A DNA stretch of 64,000 bases from Janthinobacterium sp. GW456P. GTDB taxonomy: Bacteria; Pseudomonadota; Gammaproteobacteria; Burkholderiales; Burkholderiaceae_D. Positions 1-8,709 of this stretch are shown one piece after another. Below the pieces are notes generated by a model. That model was not told where the DNA came from, ran no database searches, and was given only the letters and a program-made list of their open reading frames with translations. Position 1 is the stretch's first letter. Every line of letters begins with the position of its first letter. A program made the translations under genes and the position numbers. The DNA lies in the NCBI RefSeq assembly GCF_002127655.1, contig NZ_NEHB01000002.1, positions 173,619 to 237,618 of the forward strand. Reading direction: 5' to 3'.

Positions 1-198
1 CATCGCCTGTCCATTGTGGGCGCGGTAGGTGGGAAATTGCTCGCGGTACTGGTATAGCGCCTCGCCCATGCCGGCGACGTTGCCGTGGCCAAAGATGGCG
101 AAGGCGCCGCCGAACACAGGTTCGCCCTCTTCCGTGCGCAATACCGACAAGTAGCGCACCAGCGCCTGCGCCATGGTTAAACGAATCGTGGCGCTCAT
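1..198 (-). CDS. iolD: IolD N-terminus (3D-trihydroxycyclohexane-1,2-dione acylhydrolase), partial
   Basis: The first 66 codons of a minus-strand gene that runs off the left edge. The translation opens MSATIRLTMAQALVRYLSVL and continues with a GAFAIFGHGNVAGMGEALYQ stretch, which I recognise as the thiamine-diphosphate-fold N-terminus of IolD. In the family, IolD hydrolytically opens the ring of the trione intermediate of myo-inositol breakdown. The start ATG (196-198) overlaps the TGA of the kinase gene upstream (ATGA), so the two are translationally coupled and cotranscribed. Catalytic and cofactor-binding parts lie outside the window. Confidence 0.85.
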   Translation of the reverse strand, partial: MSATIRLTMAQALVRYLSVLRTEEGEPVFGGAFAIFGHGNVAGMGEALYQYREQFPTYRAHNGQAM

Positions 199-2141
199 GC
201 CGCACGCTCCAGGCGGTTGCGCGTACGCTGCCACAGCGAAATAAGCTGCTCGAAATTGGCGCGCACGGCGGCGATCAGGCCAGTATCGTCGAGTTCGCCG
301 GCCAGCCAGCGGCGGCTCGGTTCCTGGAAGATGGTGCGGCCCACCATGAAGCCGCGGCAGGTGCTGCTGGCACTGGCCTGCTCAAAACTGTCGGCCAGGG
401 CGGCGATGGGTGCGTTCAAGCCAAGTAATACGACACCACGGCAATACGGATCGCGCTCGTGCACGAGGGCATCGATGGATTGCCATTGCTGCGCTGACAT
501 GCTTTCCAGCTTCCACCATTCCGGATAGATGCCGAGGTTGTACAAGCGTTTTACTGCGCGATACACGGTGTCGTCGTGCTGGGGCAGTGACTTGGCAGGG
601 ATAATTTCCAGCAGCAATTCATGACCCGTGAGCTGCGCCGCGTCGTACAAGCCCTTGATTTGCGCTTCCTGCTCCAGCCGGTTTTCCGGCGTATCGTCCG
701 GGTGCAGCTGCACTAGGCACTTGATCACGTGTTCCTTCGGCCACTGCGTCAACCGCGATGCCAGCGAACGGCCCCAGTCGAATTGCAGCGGGTTCGAGCC
801 CGGCATTTCGACGGGACGGCCTATCCACCAGCCGCGCCCGGTCGCATCGTTGAGCGCATCGACGCCATAGCGGTCATCGATCAGCACGCCCGTGCCGCCC
901 TGCAAGCCGCGCGCCGCCTCCGTCTGGCCCACGGCTTGCACGAACAATTGCTTGAGCTGTGAAATCCGCGCTTCATCGCTCACGCCCTGCTGGGCCAGCT
1001 CAAAGAATTGCGTACGGTGATCGAAGGCAAACACGCACAGCTCATTCCACTGTTTGCGCGCTACCGTCGTGCGGTGCAAGCGCGCCAGGGTGGCGTCCTG
1101 GTCAGGACGGGTCAGTTTCGCCGCATTGGCCAGGAAATAGTCGAGTTCGACGGGCGACGGCATGGCCGGCGCGCAGCCGTGGCGCGACACGACGAGGGCG
1201 CCGCAGCCGTTCGCGTAGCGGCAGCAGGCCTCGTAATCTTCGCCGCGCAGCCAGCCTTTCAGGAATCCCGACAGGAAAGCGTCGCCCGCGCCCAGCACGT
1301 TCAGCACTTCCACGCGCACGCCACGGTAGTTATACGCGTCATCCAAACTGGCCGGCACCACATTGTCGATGACGGCGCTGCCCAGCGAGCCGCGCTTGAC
1401 AACGAGGGTGGCCAGGGTGGCGGCCCGCACGGCGCGCAAGCTGGCCATGATGTCGGCGCCGCCGCCGGCGATCATGAATTCCTCTTCCGTGCCGACGATC
1501 AGGTCGAACTGCGGCAGGATGGCCTGCAAGTGGCGCGTCACGCCGTCGTTCGAGACGAAACGCGTTTCGCCATCCGCCTTGCCGGACAAGCCCCACAGCA
1601 CGGGCCGGTAATCGATGTCGAGCACGGTGCGTACATTATTGGCGCGCGCCAGTTTCAATGCCTGCGTGCTGACGCCATGCATGGCGCTCGTCGAGAAATG
1701 CGTGCCGGTGATTAATAACGCTTTGCTGGAAGCGATAAAGGCGGCGTCGACGCTGGACGCTTCGATGGCCATGTCGGCGCAATTTTCCCTGTAGAAAATC
1801 AGCGGAAACGTGTTTTTATCCTTGATGCCCAGCATGACGAGGGCGGTGAGCCGCTCGCGGTCGATGCCGACGTGACTGACGTCGCAGCCTTCTTTGGCCA
1901 AGGTATCCGTCAAGAAACGGCCCATATGGTCGTCGCCCACTTTCGACAGCATGGCGGACTTCAGGCCCAGCCGGGCCGTGCCGAAGGCGATATTGGCCGA
2001 CGAGCCGCCCAGGTATTTGGCGAAACTGCTCGCGTCTTCCAGGGAGCTGCCGATCTGCTGCGCGTACAGGTCCACCGCCAGGCGGCCCAGGCAGATCACG
2101 TCGAGCGCGCGGCCCTGGGCAAATTCAGTCGTATTCTTCAT
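195..2141 (-). CDS. iolC: 5-dehydro-2-deoxygluconokinase fused to DUF2090 aldolase-like domain
   Basis: 648 residues. Residues about 10-330 are a PfkB/ribokinase-family sugar kinase: the first signature is around 44-75 (LGGSSANIAFGTARLGLKSA), and the second ends in GAGD at 284-287, where the Asp is the expected catalytic base. Residues about 345-645 form a DUF2090 domain with a CVFAFDHRTQF motif near its start. Family knowledge: the kinase phosphorylates 5-dehydro-2-deoxy-D-gluconate, and the fused DUF2090 part is generally annotated as the next enzyme, the 5-dehydro-2-deoxyphosphogluconate aldolase; I infer the same here. The gene lies 12 bp after iolG and overlaps iolD by 4 bp, so the order iolG-iolC-iolD is one operon. 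Much longer than a stand-alone IolC (about 330 residues). Confidence 0.92.
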   Translation of the reverse strand: MKNTTEFAQGRALDVICLGRLAVDLYAQQIGSSLEDASSFAKYLGGSSANIAFGTARLGLKSAMLSKVGDDHMGRFLTDTLAKEGCDVSHVGIDRERLTALVMLGIKDKNTFPLIFYRENCADMAIEASSVDAAFIASSKALLITGTHFSTSAMHGVSTQALKLARANNVRTVLDIDYRPVLWGLSGKADGETRFVSNDGVTRHLQAILPQFDLIVGTEEEFMIAGGGADIMASLRAVRAATLATLVVKRGSLGSAVIDNVVPASLDDAYNYRGVRVEVLNVLGAGDAFLSGFLKGWLRGEDYEACCRYANGCGALVVSRHGCAPAMPSPVELDYFLANAAKLTRPDQDATLARLHRTTVARKQWNELCVFAFDHRTQFFELAQQGVSDEARISQLKQLFVQAVGQTEAARGLQGGTGVLIDDRYGVDALNDATGRGWWIGRPVEMPGSNPLQFDWGRSLASRLTQWPKEHVIKCLVQLHPDDTPENRLEQEAQIKGLYDAAQLTGHELLLEIIPAKSLPQHDDTVYRAVKRLYNLGIYPEWWKLESMSAQQWQSIDALVHERDPYCRGVVLLGLNAPIAALADSFEQASASSTCRGFMVGRTIFQEPSRRWLAGELDDTGLIAAVRANFEQLISLWQRTRNRLERAA

Positions 2142-2153
2142 GGCATTGTTTCC

Positions 2154-3143
2154 TTATGACAGTTGCACGATGCGCTGCTCGCGCCACGACACGGTGGCCG
2201 CTTCGGCCAGTTCCAGGGCTTTCAAGCCATCGTGAACGGTGGTGCGCAGCGCTGCGCCATGGGCAAAGGCATCGAAAAAGTGCGCCATTTCGCTGGCGTA
2301 GGCGGCGCGGTAGCGTTCCAGGAAAAAGTCTTCCGGCTTGTCCACGCTGACGTTAGCGGCGCCATAGGCGGTTACTTCCGTCGGCTTGTGGTTGCCCGCC
2401 TGCAGCATACCGGCGCTGCCCAGCACCTCGAAACGCTGGTCGTAGCCGTAGGCGGCGCGGCGCGTGGTGTTGATCTGGCACAAGCGGCCCTGGGCCGTGC
2501 GGAGGGTGACGGCGGCCGTATCGAGGTCGCCAGCCGCGCCGATGGCCGGATCGACGAGGCAGCTGCCCGTGGCGTGCACGCTGACGGCTTCATCGTCGAG
2601 TATCCAGCGGAAGATGTCGAAATCGTGGATCAGCATATCCTTGAAGATGCCGCCCGAGACCTGGATGTAGCTGACGGGCGGCGGGCCCGGATCGCGGCTG
2701 GTGACGATGAGCATCTCCGGCGTGCCGATCTCGCCCGCCGCGATGCGCTGCTTGACGGCGGCAAACGTGGGGTCGTAGCGGCGCTGGAAGCCGATCATGC
2801 ACAGCACGCCCGCGTCCTTGACGGCAGCGGCGGCGGCGCGCGCGCGCTCCAGAGTCAGGTCGACGGGCTTTTCGCAAAAGATGGCCTTGCCGGCGGCCGC
2901 CGCGCGCACGATCAGGTCCGCATGCGTATCCGTGCTCGACGCGATCAGCACGGCCTTGACTGCCGGGTCGGTCAGCACGGCCTCCACGCTGGCGACGCTG
3001 GCGCCATGCAGGGCCGCCACTTCCGCCGCCGCGCCCGCATGCACGTCGACCACGTATTTCAGGCGCACGCCGGGCTGGCGTACCAGATTGCCGGCGTGAA
3101 TGCGGCCGATGCGCCCGGCGCCGAACAATGCCACTTGAATCAT
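2154..3143 (-). CDS. iolG: Inositol 2-dehydrogenase (Gfo/Idh/MocA family)
   Basis: 329 residues. The N-terminal Rossmann motif VALFGAGRIGRIHAGN binds NAD(P); EKPVDL holds the conserved Lys, and IHDFDIFRWIL supplies the Asp/His pair expected of inositol and related polyol dehydrogenases. The likely reaction is oxidation of myo-inositol to scyllo-inosose, the first step of the iol pathway. I place the start at 3143 (MIQVALFG) because AAGGAG sits six bases upstream; an upstream in-frame start at 3197 would add 18 unconserved residues and lie within the operator palindrome. It is the first gene of iolG-iolC-iolD. Related Gfo/Idh/MocA enzymes act on other polyols, so exact substrate specificity is inferred from its neighbours. 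Confidence 0.88.
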   Translation of the reverse strand: MIQVALFGAGRIGRIHAGNLVRQPGVRLKYVVDVHAGAAAEVAALHGASVASVEAVLTDPAVKAVLIASSTDTHADLIVRAAAAGKAIFCEKPVDLTLERARAAAAAVKDAGVLCMIGFQRRYDPTFAAVKQRIAAGEIGTPEMLIVTSRDPGPPPVSYIQVSGGIFKDMLIHDFDIFRWILDDEAVSVHATGSCLVDPAIGAAGDLDTAAVTLRTAQGRLCQINTTRRAAYGYDQRFEVLGSAGMLQAGNHKPTEVTAYGAANVSVDKPEDFFLERYRAAYASEMAHFFDAFAHGAALRTTVHDGLKALELAEAATVSWREQRIVQLS

Positions 3144-3173
3144 TTCCATCTCCTTGATAGTCGGGGTAAGGCA

Positions 3174-3205
3174 GCCCGAATTTGCACACGTGTGCAAATT
3201 CGGGC
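3174..3205. promoter_or_regulatory. 32-bp perfect palindrome, probable repressor operator before iolG
   Basis: Every base from 3174 to 3189 is mirrored in 3190-3205, with centre CACAC/GTGTG. The inner 14 bases, TGCACACGTGTGCA (3183-3196), recur exactly at 9831-9844 before the ABC binding-protein gene. The palindrome sits between the porin stop and the iolG start, about 30 bp before the iolG ribosome-binding site. It is not a normal terminator for the porin, because on the minus strand the T-run comes before the hairpin. A CG-centred perfect palindrome of this size resembles LacI-family operators (inference); no LacI gene lies in the window. Confidence 0.75.
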
Positions 3206-3213
3206 AAAAAAAG

Positions 3214-4308
3214 TTAGAACAGGTGGATGACGCCCAGCATTACACCGCTGAGCTTGGCACCCTTCTTGGTGGCGGCGAAGGCATTGCCGCCAAACGTGTA
3301 GTTGGCGTTCTTGTCGTTATTGGTTTGCGTGTAATAGGCATACACGGTGCTGCGCTTGGACAAGTAATACTCGTAGCCCAGGGTCGCCTGCTTGGCGCCG
3401 CTGTCGTCGCCGCGCACCAGCGTGGTGGCCTTGATGGTCACGCTGCTGCCGTTGGGCGCGCTGCCCGACACGTCGCCTGCCACGCCGAAACGGCCGATGA
3501 AGGAACCGCCGCCCGCCTTGTAGGCGCCCGTGATGGTGAAGTAGTCGCGCTGCAAGTCGCCGCCGGCCACGTCATACACCATGCGGTTCCAGGCCACGCC
3601 CACGTCGCCGCCGCCGAAGTTGTAATTGCCCACGGCGCGGAACATCTTTTCGCTGAAGCCGGGACGCAAGTCCTTGTGCTTTTCATAGCCGACGGCGCCC
3701 TTGATGGGACCGTTTGCGTATTGCACGATGCCCGAATAGATGCGGTCGCCGTTCGATGCCTCGTTTTCGCTGGCGCGGTAAATCGTCGCGCTGAAGCCTT
3801 GCACCACGGGCGTGCGGTAGCTGACGGCGTTCGAACTGCGGCGGTTGAAGCCTTCGCCGCCCAGCTGAGAAATGTTGGCGTCATCCTGGATGCCTTCGCC
3901 CACGAAACGGTTGGTGTAGCCGTTGATCTGGCGGATCGGCGTGGCGAAGCGGCCCAGCGCGATGCGGCCATAGGCGGGGTTTTCCAGCCCGACAAAGGTA
4001 TCCTTGCTATTGATGGCGCCCGTGCCATCGTCGAGCTTGGCATTGCCTTCGATCTGGAAGAAGGCCGTGTTGCCATTGCCCAAGTCTTCACGTCCACGAA
4101 AGCCGATCTTCGAAGAATTGTCCGATACGCGCGATACCGATTCGCCATTCGGCGCCGTGGCCGAGCTCGACGTTTCGATACGGTCGAAGCCCGCGTGGAT
4201 GCGGCCGTACACGACGACGCTCGATTCGGCCAGCACGCAGCCTGGTGCGACCAGCAACAATACGGCGGCGATCTTGTTCAACTGCATGGTGTTCATCCCG
4301 TTTTTCAT
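3214..4308 (-). CDS. Outer-membrane porin, Gram-negative type 4
   Basis: 364 residues. A signal peptide (about 1-27, ending VLA before ESSVVVYGRI) is followed by a typical betaproteobacterial trimeric porin: SSVVVYGRIHAGFD opening strand, GFRGREDLGNGNTAFFQIE, alternating aromatic beta strands, and a C-terminal Phe (GVMLGVIHLF) needed for outer-membrane insertion. AGGAG lies five bases before the ATG. Such porins are general diffusion channels. Its position between the ABC importer/phosphatase genes and iolG-iolC-iolD suggests it provides the outer-membrane route for the same substrate. The 111-bp gap upstream gives no clear separate promoter, so it may be cotranscribed with the phosphatase gene. 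Confidence 0.9.
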   Translation of the reverse strand: MKNGMNTMQLNKIAAVLLLVAPGCVLAESSVVVYGRIHAGFDRIETSSSATAPNGESVSRVSDNSSKIGFRGREDLGNGNTAFFQIEGNAKLDDGTGAINSKDTFVGLENPAYGRIALGRFATPIRQINGYTNRFVGEGIQDDANISQLGGEGFNRRSSNAVSYRTPVVQGFSATIYRASENEASNGDRIYSGIVQYANGPIKGAVGYEKHKDLRPGFSEKMFRAVGNYNFGGGDVGVAWNRMVYDVAGGDLQRDYFTITGAYKAGGGSFIGRFGVAGDVSGSAPNGSSVTIKATTLVRGDDSGAKQATLGYEYYLSKRSTVYAYYTQTNNDKNANYTFGGNAFAATKKGAKLSGVMLGVIHLF

Positions 4309-4419
4309 GTTGTCTCCTGCTTGTTTTTATGATGGTGGATTACTCATGATGCTCAACAGCGTGTTGCCACTACATGCGTCCCTCGCCGGACGCCTGCCCT
4401 CCCTTTCCAGTCGATGTCT

Positions 4420-5253
4420 TCAGGCACAACGCGGCAAGGCCAGCGCCGCCAGTTGCGGATACAGGCGGGGCCCGCCCACCAGGATGGGGTTGCCCTTTTC
4501 CAGACCGTTATCGGCCAGGAAATCATTGCAGCGCCCGCCCGCCTCGTTGACGAGCACGATGCCCGCCAGGCAATCCCAGGAATTGATGTGCGGCTCGAAA
4601 TAGCCGATCAGGCGCCCGGCCGCCACGTAGGCGATCATCAGCGCGCCGGAGCCGTTGCGGATGAACATGCCGCCCCCTTCCAGCACGTCGCGCAAAAAGG
4701 GCAGGAAAGTACCGGTGCCCACGCGGTGCGAAAAGCCCACGCCCAGCACGCCGCCCTGCAGGCTGGCCACGTCGTTGATGCGCAGCCGCGTTTCGCCGGC
4801 CTTCGCCGTCACATGCGCACCTTGCCCCAGGCAGGCGTGGAACAGCTCGTCCGCATTCGGGTCGTACACGGCGCCGATGGCGGGCTGGCCGTCGACCAGC
4901 ACGCCGATCGACACGCACCAGGCCAGCATGCCGTTGACAAAACAGGCCGTGCCGTCGATGGGATCGATGACCCACACGCAGCGCGCGCCGGACGCGCCGC
5001 CGCCCCGCTCCTCGCCCACCACGGCGTCGTCCGGGAAGCGCTCGGCGATCTGCGCGCGCAGGAAATCCTCGACCATGCGGTCGGCGATGCTGACCATGTC
5101 CTGCAAGCCCTTTTCCTCGATCACCAGTTCCGTGCGGCGCTGGAACATGCCCAGCGCAATCCCGCCCGCCTGGCGAATGATGTGCCGGGCGTAGGCATAG
5201 CGTTCCAGGGTCGCCGCGTCGGACAGTACCGCTGCCTGTGTCATATCTGTCAT
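4420..5253 (-). CDS. Inositol-monophosphatase-family phosphatase
   Basis: 277 residues with both signatures of the Mg2+-dependent IMPase fold: GEE and WVIDPIDGTACFVNGM (first metal site) and WDCLAGIVLVNEAGG (second). All metal-ligand acidic residues appear present, so it should be active. The start is the ATG at 5251-5253, whose ATGA overlaps the stop of the ABC ATPase gene and which has GGAGG six bases upstream; longer readings only translate the ATPase gene in another frame. Family members hydrolyse inositol-1-phosphate, histidinol phosphate, fructose-1,6-bisphosphate or PAP. Coupling to an importer that looks suited to sugar phosphates and to iol genes favours an inositol or polyol phosphate (inference). 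Confidence 0.88.
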   Translation of the reverse strand: MTDMTQAAVLSDAATLERYAYARHIIRQAGGIALGMFQRRTELVIEEKGLQDMVSIADRMVEDFLRAQIAERFPDDAVVGEERGGGASGARCVWVIDPIDGTACFVNGMLAWCVSIGVLVDGQPAIGAVYDPNADELFHACLGQGAHVTAKAGETRLRINDVASLQGGVLGVGFSHRVGTGTFLPFLRDVLEGGGMFIRNGSGALMIAYVAAGRLIGYFEPHINSWDCLAGIVLVNEAGGRCNDFLADNGLEKGNPILVGGPRLYPQLAALALPRCA

Positions 5254-6335
5254 GCTTGTCCTCCAATGATGGCTGCGCCATGTTCGTGTACGGTCATGGC
5301 GACCGATGTGCCTTGCGTGAAAACCTGGCTCAAGTCGTGCGAGACGGCAAACAGTTCGCCGACCGGCGTCTCGAGCGTGTATTGCATTTCGCGTCCCAGA
5401 TAAGTGGCGCGCGCCACGCGCACCACCATGGCGCTGTCGGGCTGCGCGGGCGACAGCAGGATCGCTTCCGGACGCACGGCGAAACTCGCTTCGCCGCTGC
5501 GCTGGCTGCGGCATGGCAGCCGGAGCCGCAGCTTGCCCATGACGCAGACGGCCTTGCCGTCGGCCACCGACTCGATCACGCCATCGACGATGTTGGCGTT
5601 GCAGATGAAGTCGGCGACGAACTTGTCGGCCGGCGACTCGAACAGCTCGTGCGGCGAGCCCTTTTGCGCGATCACCTGGCGGTTCATGACGATGATCTGG
5701 TCGGAAATGGCCAGCGCCTCTTCCTGGTCATGCGTGACGTACACGGCCGTCAAGCCCAGCTTGACCTGGATGTCGCGGATCTCGTCGCGCACGCGGCGGC
5801 GCAGTTTCGTGTCGAGGTTCGACAGCGGCTCGTCCAGCAGCAAGACCTTGGGCTGCAGCACCAGCGAGCGGGCCACGGCGACCCGCTGCTGCTGGCCGCC
5901 CGACAACTCGTTCGGGAAGCGCGCGGCAAAGTCGGCCAGTCCCACCAGGCGCAGGCTTTCCTGTGCCCGTTCGATGGCGCGCGGCTTGGTTTCACCGGAG
6001 ACGACGAGGCCGTAGCACACGTTGTCGAGCACCGTCATGTGCGGAAACAGTGCATAACTCTGAAACACCATGCTGACGTCGCGCTCGGCGGCGGAGGTCA
6101 GGGTGACGTCCTCGCCGGCCAGCAGGATGCGCCCGGCGCTGACGCGTTCCAGGCCCGCGATCAGGCGCAGGGTGGACGTCTTGCCGCAGCCGCTGGGGCC
6201 CAGCAGGGTGACCATGGTGCGCGGGGCGATCGTGAACGACACATCGTTCACGGCCAGGGCCTTGCCATAGCGCTTGGTAACACCATCGAATTCCAGCGCG
6301 GCAAGCTCTGTTGCTTGGGTAGTAAAGTGGTTCAT
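5250..6335 (-). CDS. ABC transporter ATP-binding protein (FbpC/PotA/AfuC type)
   Basis: 361 residues. Walker A GPSGCGKTS, Q-loop MVFQSYALFPHMTV, signature LSGGQQQRVAVARSL, Walker B VLLLDEPLSNLD and the switch His in VYVTHDQEEAL are all intact. The C-terminal part (about 245-361) is a TOBE-like regulatory domain (AVRPEAILLSP). The start ATG overlaps the permease stop (ATGA, 6332-6335), and its own stop overlaps the phosphatase start, so permease, ATPase and phosphatase are translationally linked. The subclass serves iron(III), putrescine, thiamine, phosphonate and sugar-phosphate importers; the sequence alone does not settle the substrate. It energises the fused permease encoded directly upstream. 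Confidence 0.93.
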   Translation of the reverse strand: MNHFTTQATELAALEFDGVTKRYGKALAVNDVSFTIAPRTMVTLLGPSGCGKTSTLRLIAGLERVSAGRILLAGEDVTLTSAAERDVSMVFQSYALFPHMTVLDNVCYGLVVSGETKPRAIERAQESLRLVGLADFAARFPNELSGGQQQRVAVARSLVLQPKVLLLDEPLSNLDTKLRRRVRDEIRDIQVKLGLTAVYVTHDQEEALAISDQIIVMNRQVIAQKGSPHELFESPADKFVADFICNANIVDGVIESVADGKAVCVMGKLRLRLPCRSQRSGEASFAVRPEAILLSPAQPDSAMVVRVARATYLGREMQYTLETPVGELFAVSHDLSQVFTQGTSVAMTVHEHGAAIIGGQA

Positions 6336-8506
6336 GCGTAGCTCTTTTCCAGGTTGGGAACGGCGGCCGGCAGCGTTTTTTCGGCGCTGACGCGGCGAAG
6401 GCGGCGCTTGCCGACCAGCAAATGGATCAATTGGATGCACAGCAGGATGATGACGATCAGCACCGTGGCGTAGGCGATGGCCGTGCCGTAGTTGCCGTTC
6501 GACACCAGGCCGATGATGTAGGACGTGGCCATGTCGTAGTCGGCGCTGACGAGGAAGACGACGGCCGAGATCGACGTGATAGAACGCACGAAGCCATACA
6601 CGAGGGCCGAGGCGATGGCCGGGCGCAGCAGCGGCAGGATGACCTTGCGCATGGTGGTCCAGCTGCTGGCGCCCAGGGTGATCGACGCCTCGTCCAGACT
6701 GCCGTCGAGCTGGCGCATTGCGGCGATGCCCGTGCGCAAGCCCATCGGCATGTTGCGGAAGACAAAGCACAGGATCAGAATCGTCGCCGTGCCCGTCAAC
6801 TCGATCGGCGCCGAGTTGAACGCCAGGATGTAGCTGATGCCGATGACGGTGCCGGGAATGGCAAAGCTGAGCATGGTGCCGAACTCGAACGCGCTCTTCA
6901 GGGCGAATTGCTGACGCACCAGCAGCCAGGCCGACAGGATGCCGACAAAGGCCGTCAAGGGCGCGGCGATGGCCGAAATCGTCAGGGTGGTGAACAGCGA
7001 CGGCCAGGCCTGGCCCGTCCAGTGCCAGCCGGACGCGCCCGCCGTGATGCCGAAGGCGTCGATGTAATGGCGCAAGGTGAAGCCATTGTCCTGGCCCCAG
7101 TTGTTCACGAAGCCGCCCGCCACCACCGTGCCGTAGATCAGGGCCGTGAAGGCGAACCATGGCAGGGCGATGGTCCACAAGGTGGTTTTCAGGCGCGGGT
7201 TGAGCGAGGCGTGGCCGCCGTGGTCGGCCTTGCCCGTCACCGTCACATACGATTTCTTGCCCAACCACAGGTTCTGGATGAAGAAGGCACCCACGGCAAA
7301 GGTCAGCAGCACGATGGCCAAGGTGGCCGCGCGGCCCTGGTCGTTCGAGGCGCCCACCACGGAAAAGAAGATTTCCGTCGACAGCACGTGGAAGTTGCCG
7401 CCCAAAACCATCGGGTTGCCGAAGTCGGCCATGCTTTCGATAAAGCACAGCAAAAAAGCATTGGCGATGCCGGGACGCATCAGCGGCAAGGAGACCTGGA
7501 CGAAGGTTTGCCAGCTGCTCGCGCCCAGGGTGCCCGACGCTTCTTCCAGCGAGGGGCTGACGCCTTCCACCACACCAATTAACGTCATGAAGGCGATCGG
7601 CGCAAAGGCCAGCATCTGCGACAGCCACACGCCCGTCATGCCGTACAGCCAGCGGCTTTGCCCGATGCCAAACAACTCGCCGACCAGGCCCGTGATGGCG
7701 CCGTTGCGGCCGAACAGCAGGATCAGCGCCAGGCCCAGCACGAACGGCGGCGTGACGATCGGCAAGATGGTGATGGCGCGCATGGGGCGTACCCAGCGGC
7801 CGTTGGTGCGCGTCACCAGCAGGGCGAACACGAGGCCGAGGAAGGTGGCCGAGACGCCCGTCAGCAGGGCCAGCGCCAGGGTGTTCCAGGCCACGCCGCA
7901 GCGGCCGGGACCGGCCACGCAATTGAGGCTCCAGATGCCGGGGTCCGCCAGGCGGCGCGCCAGGGCGGCGGCGCCCGTGCCGCCATCGTCCAGGGGCTGG
8001 CCGGCGCTGACGAGGATCAGCGCGACGGGGAACAGCACGAACAGGGAGATGAGGCAGATGATGAGGCCGATGGCGCCGGCGACGAAGGCGTCGCCGCGGC
8101 ACACGCCGCAGGCGGCGGCGCCCGACGTGAGCAGGAACAGCAGGCACAGCGCCAGCAGCAGCGCGCCGAAACCGAGGCCGGTGCCGGCGGCCAGCGGCCC
8201 CCAGCCCAGCCATGCCAGCCACAGCAGGCCAGCGCCGCCGAGGGCGATCTGGCCCAGGCCCAGGGTCTTGCGGTGGGGATTGCCGGCCACCAGCGCGGCG
8301 CTGGCGGCGATCAGGGCAAAGAACACGCCCAGCGGCCAGGCGCCGAACGACAGCAGGTGCAGCACGGCCGGCGCGCCACGCTCACTGAAGAACTGGCCGT
8401 CGCGCAACCATTCGCCGGCGAACAGGCCCGCTTCCTGCTGCTGCCAGGGCAACAGGCACAACGCTGCCAAAGCGGCCAGCAGCCAGCCGTAAAATATCTT
8501 TTTCAT
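6332..8506 (-). CDS. ABC transporter permease, two fused membrane domains (AfuB/FbpB type)
   Basis: About 724 residues with two binding-protein-dependent transport domains in one chain. Each has an EAA-type loop for contact with the ATPase: EEASGTLGASSWQTFVQVSLPLMRPG in the first half and DEASITLGASSWTTMRKVILPLLRPA in the second. The N-terminal 150 residues add several hydrophobic spans (KIFYGWLLAALAALCLLPW and others), so about twelve or more membrane helices are expected. Start choice is uncertain: ATG at 8506 (MKKIF) has GGA eight bases upstream; 8515 (MKLMKK) is the alternative. The fused layout is shared with iron(III) FbpB and with AfuB of sugar-phosphate importers. Confidence 0.9.
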   Translation of the reverse strand: MKKIFYGWLLAALAALCLLPWQQQEAGLFAGEWLRDGQFFSERGAPAVLHLLSFGAWPLGVFFALIAASAALVAGNPHRKTLGLGQIALGGAGLLWLAWLGWGPLAAGTGLGFGALLLALCLLFLLTSGAAACGVCRGDAFVAGAIGLIICLISLFVLFPVALILVSAGQPLDDGGTGAAALARRLADPGIWSLNCVAGPGRCGVAWNTLALALLTGVSATFLGLVFALLVTRTNGRWVRPMRAITILPIVTPPFVLGLALILLFGRNGAITGLVGELFGIGQSRWLYGMTGVWLSQMLAFAPIAFMTLIGVVEGVSPSLEEASGTLGASSWQTFVQVSLPLMRPGIANAFLLCFIESMADFGNPMVLGGNFHVLSTEIFFSVVGASNDQGRAATLAIVLLTFAVGAFFIQNLWLGKKSYVTVTGKADHGGHASLNPRLKTTLWTIALPWFAFTALIYGTVVAGGFVNNWGQDNGFTLRHYIDAFGITAGASGWHWTGQAWPSLFTTLTISAIAAPLTAFVGILSAWLLVRQQFALKSAFEFGTMLSFAIPGTVIGISYILAFNSAPIELTGTATILILCFVFRNMPMGLRTGIAAMRQLDGSLDEASITLGASSWTTMRKVILPLLRPAIASALVYGFVRSITSISAVVFLVSADYDMATSYIIGLVSNGNYGTAIAYATVLIVIILLCIQLIHLLVGKRRLRRVSAEKTLPAAVPNLEKSYA

Positions 8507-8598
8507 GAGTTTCATCCAACTATGAACGTCTGAAATTCTGTTGCGCGGTGCGCCCTGTATTCCAGACGTTTTGAGCAATTGATATAGGTTTAACGCCT

Positions 8599-8704
8599 GC
8601 CAAAACTGTAGCGAGCGGCAGTGAGTTGCGGCCGAGACGCGCAGCTGTGCGCTAGCACAGTGAGCATCGCAGGCTGCAAGTCGCGACGCGCAGTAAGTTT
8701 TGGC
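8599..8704. repeat. About 106-bp imperfect palindromic element between binding-protein and permease genes
   Basis: The outer arms are GCCAAAACT (8599-8607) and AGTTTTGGC (8696-8704). Inside, CTGTGC-GCTA-GCACAG (8645-8660) makes a perfect central hairpin, and runs such as GTGAGTTGCGGC and GGCTGCAAGTCGC partly pair between them. It sits in the 200-bp gap between the binding-protein stop and the permease start, so it is transcribed within the importer mRNA. It resembles REP/intergenic hairpin elements that protect the upstream message or reduce read-through; that role is inference. Nothing coding is seen in the gap. Confidence 0.65.
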
Positions 8705-8709
8705 GCGCG

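Noticed and set aside
3174-3212. Palindrome plus A-run as the porin terminator
   Set aside because: On the minus strand, the direction of the porin gene, the T-run precedes the hairpin. The core repeat before the importer operon fits an operator better.
5250-8222. Continuous minus-strand frame joining permease-region DNA to the ABC ATPase
   Set aside because: The upstream two thirds are the permease gene read in the wrong frame (Arg/Pro-rich, no membrane helices); the real ATPase starts at 6335.
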